Origin: Oceanospirillaceae bacterium UBA1126
Lineage (GTDB): Bacteria; Pseudomonadota; Gammaproteobacteria; Pseudomonadales; Balneatricaceae
Length of the DNA stretch: 16,747 nt
Reading direction: 5' to 3'
Assembly: GCA_002312935.1 (NCBI GenBank)
Contig: DCAT01000007.1
Span: 1 to 16,747 of the forward strand
Shown here: positions 8,673 to 15,741 of the stretch, piece by piece
How the letters are laid out: each line of letters starts with the position of its first letter
Position numbering within the stretch: position 1 is the stretch's first letter
Made by a program: the position numbers and the translations under genes
The notes under the pieces: generated by a model
Databases searched by the model: none
The model's input: the letters and a program-made list of their open reading frames with translations, nothing else
Told to the model about the DNA's origin: nothing

Positions 8673-8731
8673 TAGTCACGATTTAGTCTATCACCCAGAG
8701 CCTGTAAGGTACTAATATCTTGTGCTATAGT
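8673..8731 (+). promoter_or_regulatory. Candidate promoter and operator region of the TauE/SafE gene
   Basis: TGC-TATAGT (8723-8731) is a good extended -10 element; the -35 is poor, as expected for an activator-dependent promoter. Just upstream are TAGTC twice, 11 bp apart (8673-8677 and 8684-8688), and an inverted pair TTAGT (8683-8687) / ACTAA (8711-8715). These could be the binding site of the divergent LysR protein. Read by eye. Confidence 0.35.
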
Positions 8732-8784
8732 TTTAATTCAAACAATAAATTCCATTACCATTATTAGCTTTATTGATACCTTTT

Positions 8785-9522
8785 ATGTTCTTACCACCGC
8801 TGTTAACCTTTGTCGTGTTCTTTGTTGGCATCCTAATTGGTAGTGTCGGAGTTGGTGGTGTTTTATTAGTTCCTGCGCTTAAGTTTATGGGTGGTATTTC
8901 CCTACACTCAGCCATTCCCGCTTGTATGCTTAGTTACATGATTACTGGATCAGTAGGTGCTTTGATATATGCCCGTCACGGGACTATTAATTGGTCAATG
9001 GCAAAAAAAGTTTGCCTAGGTGCTCTCCCTGGTGCCTATATTGGGGCTTTTTTACTACCGTTCTTTCCGGCGGATATCCTTGAATTATTGATAGCTACTT
9101 TAATACTGGCATCTGGAGTTAATGCATTAATTCGTAAATCTGTAGGCTCACAATCCACTCAGGAAACCGAAAAACACACACCGTTGTTGGTGATTGGGTT
9201 AGTTGCAGGAATGGGTTCATCTTTGACTGGTACTGGAGGCCCACTATTATTAATTCCGATACTTATTTGGTTTAAAGTGCCACTACTAGTTGCCATAGGT
9301 TTGTCTCAGGTCATTCAGATTCCTATCTCTGCATCAGCGACTTTAGGCAACATTTTATATGGCGAAGTTGATATAAAACTTGCTGTTGTACTCGCCCTAA
9401 CTATGGTGGGAGGTACCTTAATGGGGGCAAAGTTAGTGCACTACATCCCTGTGGATAGTCTAAAAAAATTAGTCTCTTACCTGTTAATTGGTGTTGGAAT
9501 AATGATGCTAGTAGGCTTTTAA
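8785..9522 (+). CDS. TauE/SafE family membrane permease (putative sulfite or sulfonate transporter)
   Basis: An integral inner-membrane protein of about 245 residues with seven to eight hydrophobic segments. The two half-repeats of the TauE/SafE family are visible: GILIGSVGVGGVLLVPAL near the N-terminus and GMGSSLTGTGGPLLLIP in the middle, each a glycine-rich loop followed by a Leu-Val/Ile-Pro helix. Characterised relatives move sulfite, sulfoacetate or other C2 sulfonates. Next to a methanesulfonate monooxygenase, whose sulfur product is sulfite, export of sulfite is the simplest role; uptake of the sulfonate is an alternative. The start is ATG 8785; TTG 8773 is possible. Neither has a strong ribosome-binding site. 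A 213-bp gap with its own promoter separates it from the next gene. Confidence 0.85.
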   Translation: MFLPPLLTFVVFFVGILIGSVGVGGVLLVPALKFMGGISLHSAIPACMLSYMITGSVGALIYARHGTINWSMAKKVCLGALPGAYIGAFLLPFFPADILELLIATLILASGVNALIRKSVGSQSTQETEKHTPLLVIGLVAGMGSSLTGTGGPLLLIPILIWFKVPLLVAIGLSQVIQIPISASATLGNILYGEVDIKLAVVLALTMVGGTLMGAKLVHYIPVDSLKKLVSYLLIGVGIMMLVGF

Positions 9523-9593
9523 GTTAACTAGTTTAAAAAAATATTAGCCTATCATTTTGTGTTCTGAACTCCAGTAAGTCTCCCTTTTAAAGC

Positions 9594-9607
9594 GCCTACC
9601 TGTAGGC
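9594..9607. promoter_or_regulatory. Candidate operator dyad upstream of the PanB-like/msm promoter
   Basis: GCCTAC-CT-GTAGGC is a perfect 6-bp inverted repeat centred about 73 bp before the inferred transcription start near 9674. That is a typical activator position. The LysR-type protein of this locus is the obvious candidate binder, although the dyad does not match a strict T-N11-A box. Confidence 0.4.
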
Positions 9608-9637
9608 ACAAGCTATCACTTGATAAAAACTATCTGT

Positions 9638-9667
9638 TTGACTCTTTTTACGTCCACTGCCTATGAT
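9638..9667 (+). promoter_or_regulatory. Candidate promoter of the PanB-like/msmABCD genes
   Basis: TTGACT (9638-9643) and TATGAT (9662-9667) are each one base from consensus and 18 bp apart. They leave a leader of about 60 nt before the PanB-like start. Confidence 0.5.
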
Positions 9668-9735
9668 TGTTGCCAGTTAAGAGCATATTAATAAAGTGCT
9701 TTATATAAAAATCAATTAATGAGCAGGAGAACGCT

Positions 9736-10635
9736 ATGACAGACTTATCAGTACCGAGAAAGAAAATCACTATTAGAGGCCTGCAAAAGAAAATGCAGGA
9801 AGGCGAAGGTATTGTGCAAATGGCTATCTATGACTACCGTAGCGCCGTTATTGCTGACCGTCTCGGCATTGATATTTTATGTGTCTCTGATACCGGAGGT
9901 ATGGTTTTATTTGGTCATGAGTCAACTGTAACGGTTAGTTTTGAAGAAGTAATGATGATGTCACAAGCGGTTGACCGTGGTAGTAAATATGGGTTGCGCA
10001 TGGTTGATATGCCCTATTGGAGTTTTCACGTGTCTCCAGAGCAAGCAGTAGAGAATGCCGGTAAATTTGTATCACGTGCCAACGCCGAAGTGATGAAGTG
10101 TGAAGGCAACCAACACCATGCTAAAAACATTGAAGCGATCGTTAAAGCAGGTATCCCAGTTCAGGGCCACATTGGAGTTACACCAATGCGTATGCCTCAG
10201 TTGGGTGGTTTTTTTGCACAAGGCAAAACTTCTGACCGTGCCAAAGAGTTAATAGACGATGCTCTGGCAATGGTAGACGCAGGTTGCTTTTCAATTATGT
10301 GCGAAGTAACCAGCCAAGAAGTTTGCGAATATTTAACTGAAATTTTAGATGTCCCTGTAATTAGCTTAGGTGCCGGTAATAGGGCGCATGGTGTTCATAT
10401 TATAACATCGGACTTGTTCCACCTATATGAAGAGCACACTCCACGTCATTCTAAAATCTACACAGACCTCATTCCTATTATGGAAAATGTATTTACCCAG
10501 TACCGTGATGAAGTTAAATCACGCGTATATCCTGGTCCGGAGCACACGGTATATATGAACGACGAGCAGGTAGCGAAATTTGCCAAAGAAATGAACTGGG
10601 AAACAAAGTTAGCTGAGTTAGATGCGGCTAAGTAG
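9736..10635 (+). CDS. PanB-like protein (ketopantoate hydroxymethyltransferase family), role in sulfonate locus unknown
   Basis: A member of the PanB family, TIM-barrel enzymes that transfer a one-carbon unit from 5,10-methylene-tetrahydrofolate to a 2-oxo acid. Alignment by eye to E. coli PanB runs nearly end to end. The Mg-binding Asp/Asp/Glu are D52 (SDTGGMV), D91 (MVDMPY) and E123 (MKCEGN). K121, H145 (GHIGVTP), the GGFFAQGK loop and the catalytic Glu (E190, MCEVTSQE) are all present. It departs from ordinary PanB in several ways: DSLG is DTGG, the GIGAGxxxDGQ block has become SLGAGNRAHGV, and there are extra residues at both ends (299 against about 264). It is probably a paralogue with a different acceptor. 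AGGAGA lies five bases before the ATG. msmA starts 47 bp downstream on the same strand, so co-transcription is likely. It may use formaldehyde-derived methylene-tetrahydrofolate from methanesulfonate oxidation; this is inference. Confidence 0.8.
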   Translation: MTDLSVPRKKITIRGLQKKMQEGEGIVQMAIYDYRSAVIADRLGIDILCVSDTGGMVLFGHESTVTVSFEEVMMMSQAVDRGSKYGLRMVDMPYWSFHVSPEQAVENAGKFVSRANAEVMKCEGNQHHAKNIEAIVKAGIPVQGHIGVTPMRMPQLGGFFAQGKTSDRAKELIDDALAMVDAGCFSIMCEVTSQEVCEYLTEILDVPVISLGAGNRAHGVHIITSDLFHLYEEHTPRHSKIYTDLIPIMENVFTQYRDEVKSRVYPGPEHTVYMNDEQVAKFAKEMNWETKLAELDAAK

Positions 10636-10682
10636 TAAATGTATTTAACTAAAGTACTTTAACTTATTGACGGGGTAATATT

Positions 10683-11963
10683 ATGTCATCAAGAAACCAT
10701 GACCAATGGAATGCTACTCCCGACTTGCAACAAGGCGAGTGGGTTGATAGTAAAATTTATTCTGACGAAGAAATTTTCGAAGACGAACTTAAGAAGATCT
10801 GGAGCAAAACTTGGATCCCAGTTTGTCACGAATCTGAGCTCAAAGAAGCGTATTCGTTTCGTACTATGACTATCGCTCGCGAGCCAGTGATCGTGGTTCG
10901 TGGCAAAGATATGGTTGTGCGAGCGTTTTTAAACGTATGCCCACATCGTGGCAATATGATCGAGCGCCGGCCTTCTGGCAATTATAAGCGTGGAACACCT
11001 TCTGGCACTCCTAAGACAATGACATGCATGTTTCATGCATGGAGTTTCGATATGAAAGGTAAGTGTGTAAACATCTCTCGTAAAGCAGAGGGCTACCAAG
11101 ATCGTTTAAATGAATCTCAGGTTGGCCTACGTGAACTAAAATGCGAAGTGTATTTTGGGGGTTTCGTTTGGGTTAGTTTGAACGATGACATTGGCATAAC
11201 GGTTGAAGAGTTTGCTGCGGGTTCGCTGGACGTGTTAGCGCCTTCTTTAAACGAAGAGCCATTAGAAGTATTTCACTATCATAAAGCGATAATCCCTTGC
11301 AATTATAAGCTATGGCACGACACCAATTGTGAGTTTTATCACGACTATCTGCATTACCATAATCGTATTACCGGGTTCAATGAAGCCTACTTTGCGCGCA
11401 AAAATAGTGGTTTTGACGGTGGTCATATCAACGTGGGCAGCTTTGAGGTGCAGTATGATAACTATGAAGGTTCGCACTCTCGTGAGGAATTATCCTTTCC
11501 ACACCTGCCACCTAATCATTGGTACATGATTGATATGTTCCCTGGAGTTAACTTTAACTTACGAGGCTCAGCCTTGCGGTGTGACCTAATGACGCCACTA
11601 GGTCCTAACTCAGTCATGATTGAGTTTCGTGGGCTTGGTTTAGCGAGTGACTCTAAAAAAGACCGGCAAACCCGTATTGACCACCATAATTCCATTTGGG
11701 GTCCTTTTGGACGCAACTTGCACGAGGATTTATTAGCAGTGACGGGGCAAGGCTCATCAATGCACCCCATGGCCGAAAGTCGCAAAATTCTTCATGGCCG
11801 TCATGAAAACGAAACCATTCACGATGAAAATGGCATGCGTCATTATTATGAGGAATGGGGTAAGTTATTAAACCGGTCACCCAGCAACCCAGATGAAACG
11901 TTTAAGCCATACCCTGCTTTTAAGGAGCAAGAGGCTCAGCGGGCTGCTGCAGCTGGGAAATAA
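10683..11963 (+). CDS. msmA: Methanesulfonate monooxygenase, Rieske oxygenase large (alpha) subunit
   Basis: The hydroxylase subunit that oxidises methanesulfonate with O2 and electrons from MsmC, yielding formaldehyde and sulfite. It has 426 residues. The N-terminal Rieske domain binds 2Fe-2S through C86, H88, C115 and H118. The spacing is C-x-H-x26-C-x2-H, the long insertion known from MsmA and not from ordinary Rieske oxygenases (x15-17). The C-terminal catalytic domain contains WHDTNCEFYHDYLHYHN (211-227), holding E217, H220 and H224 or H226 as likely mononuclear-iron and bridging residues. E217 sits where many relatives have Asp. The start is ATG 10683 with a weak GGGG ribosome-binding site. 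It is followed by msmB, C and D in the known order. A related short-chain sulfonate or methylated-sulfur substrate cannot be excluded. Confidence 0.9.
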   Translation: MSSRNHDQWNATPDLQQGEWVDSKIYSDEEIFEDELKKIWSKTWIPVCHESELKEAYSFRTMTIAREPVIVVRGKDMVVRAFLNVCPHRGNMIERRPSGNYKRGTPSGTPKTMTCMFHAWSFDMKGKCVNISRKAEGYQDRLNESQVGLRELKCEVYFGGFVWVSLNDDIGITVEEFAAGSLDVLAPSLNEEPLEVFHYHKAIIPCNYKLWHDTNCEFYHDYLHYHNRITGFNEAYFARKNSGFDGGHINVGSFEVQYDNYEGSHSREELSFPHLPPNHWYMIDMFPGVNFNLRGSALRCDLMTPLGPNSVMIEFRGLGLASDSKKDRQTRIDHHNSIWGPFGRNLHEDLLAVTGQGSSMHPMAESRKILHGRHENETIHDENGMRHYYEEWGKLLNRSPSNPDETFKPYPAFKEQEAQRAAAAGK

Positions 11964-11980
11964 ACATCTCCCTATAACAT

Positions 11981-12017
11981 GCTGGTAGGTTAGCGATTAG
12001 TCAGTCTGCCAGCTTTT
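11981..12017 (+). repeat. Stem-loop between msmA and msmB
   Basis: GCTGGTAG (11981-11988) pairs with CTGCCAGC (12006-12013): eight pairs including one G-U, with a 17-nt loop. TTTT follows directly (12014-12017). It looks like a weak attenuator or an RNA-processing/stability hairpin rather than a full terminator, because msmB starts 30 bp later without an obvious promoter of its own. Confidence 0.45.
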
Positions 12018-12046
12018 AAACTAAAAATATGTTTTTGGAGGCTGCC

Positions 12047-12544
12047 ATGGCTGAGATTAAGCACGATTTGAAAGAACAAGTAAGAGAGCTAATTTACAAC
12101 ACCTGTATTCATTTAGACGACCACCAATGGGAACATTGGCACGACAACTGTGCAGACAACTTTAATTACGCCATTAGAGCATTTAGCCCAGAGGTTCAGG
12201 CTGACATCAAATACCATGGTGGGGACAAAGAATACATGCAATCAATTACTAGCATGTTAAGTAAGCACAATAGCGACCAGTCTCCACTAAGGCGCCACTG
12301 CACGGTTTACCGAGTAGACGTAGCTGCAGATGGTAAATCAGCAGCTGCTATTAGCTCACTTGCTGTCTACCAAACCCAATTAGATGGTATCAACTCGCAT
12401 GTTGATGCTGGGACCACGAGTATATTTTTAGTGGGCAGATACAATGACAAATTCATTATTGATGGTGACAGTATCAAGTTCGAAGACCGGGAAGTTCGCT
12501 TAGATACGCGCCGTCTAGATAAAGGTACACACTGGCCAATTTAA
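12047..12544 (+). CDS. msmB: Methanesulfonate monooxygenase, small (beta) subunit
   Basis: The structural partner of MsmA in the hydroxylase. It is a SnoaL/NTF2-like ring-hydroxylating dioxygenase beta subunit of 165 residues (about 19 kDa), close to the 20-kDa MsmB described for methylotrophs. An N-terminal helical segment with LDDHQWEHWHDNCADNF is followed by beta-strands. RRHCTVYRVDV and TTSIFLVGRYNDKFIID are typical of the beta-subunit core, and it ends with VRLDTRRLDKGTHWPI. I chose ATG 12047 rather than an in-frame ATG at 12029 because a strong GGAGG lies five bases before it. msmC follows after 27 bp. The family has no catalytic metal of its own. Confidence 0.85.
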   Translation: MAEIKHDLKEQVRELIYNTCIHLDDHQWEHWHDNCADNFNYAIRAFSPEVQADIKYHGGDKEYMQSITSMLSKHNSDQSPLRRHCTVYRVDVAADGKSAAAISSLAVYQTQLDGINSHVDAGTTSIFLVGRYNDKFIIDGDSIKFEDREVRLDTRRLDKGTHWPI

Positions 12545-12571
12545 TTTTCACCTTAAGCAGGAAGTATAATT

Positions 12572-12916
12572 ATGAGCTGGAAAGCAGCTTGTCCCGTGAG
12601 TGACGTAAAGCAAGACACATTAAAAGAGTGCACCATCGATGGAATTGAAATTCTGTTAGCAAATGTTGGTGATGGATTTAGAGCATACCCACCCGTATGC
12701 CCGCATATGGAACAATATTTAGAAGGCTCTGGAATATGCGCAAATAACGTAATGACCTGCGACCGGCATTTATGGCAGTGGGACATGAAGACTGGTGAGC
12801 CCTTGGGGCCTGCTGAAAAGCCTTTGCTCATTTACCAAACAAAAGAGGTAAATGGCCAGCTTATGGTCTTCCTTGATGAAGAACTCGAGTACGATTTTGA
12901 CGATGATGATGACTAA
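12572..12916 (+). CDS. msmC: Methanesulfonate monooxygenase, Rieske ferredoxin component
   Basis: A soluble 2Fe-2S Rieske ferredoxin of 114 residues that shuttles electrons from MsmD to MsmA. The ligands are C43 and H45 (CPHMEQ) and C63 and H66 (CDRHLW), spaced C-x-H-x17-C-x2-H, the normal ferredoxin spacing and unlike the x26 of MsmA. The fold signature continues with LWQWDMKTGEPLGP. The last dozen residues are almost all acidic, ending in five Asp, perhaps a docking surface for the basic faces of its partners. AGGAAG lies seven bases before the ATG. Size and position match MsmC. Confidence 0.88.
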   Translation: MSWKAACPVSDVKQDTLKECTIDGIEILLANVGDGFRAYPPVCPHMEQYLEGSGICANNVMTCDRHLWQWDMKTGEPLGPAEKPLLIYQTKEVNGQLMVFLDEELEYDFDDDDD

Positions 12917-12951
12917 TACTCATAAATCCCACCGTCTTTTTAAAGGTTAAT

Positions 12952-12981
12952 TTGACGTAATTTTTGAGTCCCGTTTATATT
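12952..12981 (+). promoter_or_regulatory. Possible internal promoter ahead of msmD
   Basis: TTGACG (12952-12957) and TATATT (12976-12981) are 18 bp apart, and each differs from consensus at one position. They lie in the 90-bp msmC-msmD gap. A start near 12988 would give msmD a short leader. Confidence 0.4.
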
Positions 12982-13006
12982 GTGATTTGGTGACTGGAGT
13001 TAAGTT

Positions 13007-14050
13007 ATGTTGATCGAGATCGAAAAGAAGTCTCAAACCTACCAATTTGAAGCCAACGCAGGGGAGAAATTGCTTTACGCCGGTCTTAGGGCTGGAATCC
13101 CTCTACCTTTTGAGTGTGCAACGGGAACCTGTGGTTCTTGCAAAGCGCGAGTAACTCAAGGCGAGGTTGATGAGGGTTGGTCAGAAGCACCAGGAAAAGA
13201 GCGTTTCAAAGTGGTTAAGCGAGAAATACTGATGTGCCAATGCAGTGCACAATCAGATTGCAGCTTAAGTGTGCCCACAAAAATAGTGGCATTCCGCGAT
13301 GATGATATAAACCCTGATCATCACATCGGCGTGATAACACAGTACGAAAAGCTGACTGAAGATGTCCTTCGCTTTAACGTTGAGATACCAACCAACATTT
13401 CATTTCATGCTGGGCAATTTTTCGTTTTACAAGCGCCAGAGGTAAATGGATTTCGAGCCTACTCAATGGTGAATTATTCCCCTGGTACAAACCAACTTGA
13501 ATTTATTATTAAGCAAAACCCCCATGGGGGATTGTCAAAATGGATATTCGATTCAGACCGTACCCAAGAAAAGTTAGAATTATTTGGCCCATTGGGTCAT
13601 GCAACGTTTCACCCAGACGAATCACATGATTTGTTTATGATAGCGGGGGGGTCTGGTATCGCTGGTTTAATGTCAATTCTAGAATATGGCCGACAAGTAA
13701 ATTATTTTAAAAACCGCAAAGCGTCCCTATTTTTTGGTGTCCGCACGCCTGCTGATTTCTTTTTTGCTGAAAGATTAAGAGCAGTAAAGGCACAATTTCC
13801 AGACACCGTTTCAATTAACATTGCATTCTCTAATGCGCCACCCACAGCTGAGCAACTTAGCGGTAATGATGGCCTTATTTATCTTCAGGGTATGGTCCAT
13901 GAGCATGCGTTACCAGCCGTTTTGGAAGGTGGTGGGAATGTAATGCACTATCTGGCTGGCCCAGGTCCAATGGTTGATGCGTTAATTAGGCCTCTCATCC
14001 TTAAATCTAAAATCCCTGTTCACAGGGTACGCTATGATAAATTTAGCTAA
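13007..14050 (+). CDS. msmD: Methanesulfonate monooxygenase, NADH:ferredoxin reductase component
   Basis: A cytosolic iron-sulfur flavoprotein of 347 residues that takes electrons from NADH and passes them to MsmC. Domain order: a plant-type 2Fe-2S ferredoxin (about 1-95) with C37, C42, C45 and C77 (ECATGTCGSCKA and LMCQC); an FAD-binding barrel (about 100-205) with RAYSMVNYS (150-158); then an NAD-binding domain with GGSGIAGLMSI (214-224) and LAGPGPMVDA (316-325). The Cys that often precedes the Gly-Pro of this last motif is Ala here. The N-terminal ferredoxin arrangement and the 38-kDa size match MsmD. The start is ATG 13007, preceded by TGGAG. It sits 90 bp after msmC, with a promoter-like sequence in the gap. 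Confidence 0.9.
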   Translation: MLIEIEKKSQTYQFEANAGEKLLYAGLRAGIPLPFECATGTCGSCKARVTQGEVDEGWSEAPGKERFKVVKREILMCQCSAQSDCSLSVPTKIVAFRDDDINPDHHIGVITQYEKLTEDVLRFNVEIPTNISFHAGQFFVLQAPEVNGFRAYSMVNYSPGTNQLEFIIKQNPHGGLSKWIFDSDRTQEKLELFGPLGHATFHPDESHDLFMIAGGSGIAGLMSILEYGRQVNYFKNRKASLFFGVRTPADFFFAERLRAVKAQFPDTVSINIAFSNAPPTAEQLSGNDGLIYLQGMVHEHALPAVLEGGGNVMHYLAGPGPMVDALIRPLILKSKIPVHRVRYDKFS

Positions 14051-14516
14051 TACTGGTTTAAAACTCTTTAATTTTTTTCTAATAAACTAGCCATGTGATT
14101 CGTCAGCTCGCTAAACTCGCTTGCTGATTAAACTGACCCGCTTGCCACCACTATAATTATTTATTATTAAGCTAAAGCGTTGACCCGACATTACCTGTTT
14201 ATTGTGTAATCGTTCTTTAGTTTTTGTCACATCATGCCGTGGCTTTCCTTCTTAAACACTATAACCATTTCTGTATTTCACCCTTATATTTATTTTTCAG
14301 AGTAAATTGGTGTACTCTATTTATCCATTAGCGTAGTTATTATATTCAATACCGACGTATATGATAGGCTTTATCAATCGCTTAATTGAACTGAATGATT
14401 TTACAAATAACAATCAATGGTATAAACATTAAGGACAGTCTGGTGCAATTATGTTCTGTATCGGATTGATATTACTTTGCAAATAGAAAAAAAATAAATT
14501 AATTTGGAGTATGATC
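14051..14516. other. Intergenic region between msmD and the transporter genes
   Basis: A gap of 466 bp. No gene is seen. A T-rich stretch (14070-14078) follows msmD without a GC-rich stem, so no clear terminator is present. A TGATA-N5-TATCA dyad lies at 14362-14376. The best -35/-10-like pair is TTTACA (14400-14405) with TATAAA (14421-14426), but its 15-bp spacing is short. The gap length suggests the importer genes form their own transcription unit. Confidence 0.45.
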
Positions 14517-15659
14517 ATGAAGGAACAGATTCGTAATATTCAACATAAACTGACGAAAGTTGCGTTGGTAATGGGTTTAGTAGCAGCTAGCTCAGTATCT
14601 ACTGTAAATGCTGCAGAAATAGACTTCGGCAATGTGGGTGACCCCATCGACCTAGTTGTAGGTTATCAGCCCTATTACACCGAGGCATGGTCTGGTGTTG
14701 TAATGAAGGGCATGAAATTCTATGAGAAGTATTTGCCAGAAGGGTCAACAGTAGAATTCCAAATAGGTTTGGCAGGTGGCGTTATCGTAAATGCAATGCT
14801 AGCAGGCAAACAACATATTGGCTACATGGGTGACATGCCTGCAATCGTTGCAACTACCAAAGAACGTGTTGCAGATGTTCGTATCGTGGCAACAGCGGGC
14901 TTAGCGCAAGACCAGTGTAATAATATGTTGGTTAGAACGACTGCTCCCCAATTTGCTAATTCAGACGAAGCGATCCAATGGATGGATGGTAAAACTGTAG
15001 CAGTTCCAAAAGGCGCCTGTACTGATCGATTTGCCTTAGCGGTATTTGAAAAGAAAAACATTAAGCCTAAGGAGTATTTAAACCAAAATATCGAAGTCAT
15101 TACTAGTGGATTTCGTGCTGGAAAACTCGATGCAGCAGCAATATGGGAGCCTACAGCAGCTCGGTTAATTGAAGAAGGTCTAGCACGCAAGGTTGCAACG
15201 GGTGCATCAGTAGACGAGAACGACGGTGGGTTCATTGACATGCGAGGTGACCTTATCGACCAACGCCCTGATGTTGTTAAAGCATGGTTGAACGCTGAGT
15301 TGGATGCTCAACTGTATATGGCTGATCCAGCTAATACTATGGCTGTGGTTAAAATGGCTGGTGCACAAACTACGGGCTTTGATGATTATGTACTATGGAA
15401 GGCGATGGTTGGAAGTACTCCAAAAGCCCAAGGTGGTACAGATGTTCGTAACGAAATGGCATTCGCCATTACGCCAAAGGCACTAACATTGATCACTACT
15501 GCAACTAAGTTCTTGCACTCAATCAAGACGATAAAAGTTGATACGTTACGCGACAATGCGATAGAGACTAGCTTCACAGAAGACATTCTCAAAGAGCGTG
15601 GCCTAACTGCACCTGTAGGTATGATTATGGCGCAACCTGATTCGGCATTCCCTGGCTAA
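14517..15659 (+). CDS. msmE: ABC transporter periplasmic substrate-binding protein, NitT/TauT type (putative methanesulfonate binder)
   Basis: An exported solute-binding protein of 380 residues that would deliver a sulfonate to the ABC permease encoded next. An N-terminal Sec signal peptide is plain: basic MKEQIRNIQHKLTK, hydrophobic VALVMGLVAAS, then a probable cut after VNA (residue 32). The mature part begins with DPIDLVVGYQPYYTEAW. GGVIVNAMLAGKQHIGYMGDMPAI and GFRAGKLDAAAIWEP are typical of the SsuA/TauA/NrtA group. I chose ATG 14517 because GGAG (14506-14509) is seven bases before it but only one base before the in-frame ATG at 14511. Methylosulfonomonas carries a comparable msmE in its methanesulfonate transport operon. 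Substrate and symbol rest on context. Confidence 0.8.
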   Translation: MKEQIRNIQHKLTKVALVMGLVAASSVSTVNAAEIDFGNVGDPIDLVVGYQPYYTEAWSGVVMKGMKFYEKYLPEGSTVEFQIGLAGGVIVNAMLAGKQHIGYMGDMPAIVATTKERVADVRIVATAGLAQDQCNNMLVRTTAPQFANSDEAIQWMDGKTVAVPKGACTDRFALAVFEKKNIKPKEYLNQNIEVITSGFRAGKLDAAAIWEPTAARLIEEGLARKVATGASVDENDGGFIDMRGDLIDQRPDVVKAWLNAELDAQLYMADPANTMAVVKMAGAQTTGFDDYVLWKAMVGSTPKAQGGTDVRNEMAFAITPKALTLITTATKFLHSIKTIKVDTLRDNAIETSFTEDILKERGLTAPVGMIMAQPDSAFPG

Positions 15660-15703
15660 AATCTGCGCGTAAGCCTTGTAAGCTCTGTCTTGTGCGATGG
15701 TAA

Positions 15704-15722
15704 TTTTAGGCTAAGCCTAAAA
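15704..15722 (+). repeat. Stem-loop 1 between binding protein and permease genes
   Basis: TTTTAGGC (15704-15711) and GCCTAAAA (15715-15722) form a perfect 8-bp stem with a 3-nt loop, 45 bp after the binding-protein stop. On the plus strand it is followed by ACTGCAGG rather than a T-run. Confidence 0.5.
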
Positions 15723-15741
15723 CTGCAGGCCAGAGCTACTG

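Noticed and set aside
12029..12046. Upstream ATG for msmB
   Set aside because: The strong GGAGG at 12037-12041 lies after this ATG and is correctly spaced for ATG 12047.
14054..14091. CTGGTTTA / TAAACTAG pairing after msmD considered as a terminator
   Set aside because: The T-run lies in the loop rather than after the stem, and the stem is AT-rich, so it does not fit a Rho-independent terminator.
14822..15241. Minus-strand frame of 139 codons inside the binding-protein gene
   Set aside because: It is a mirror of the well-supported periplasmic-binding-protein gene and has no domain signal.
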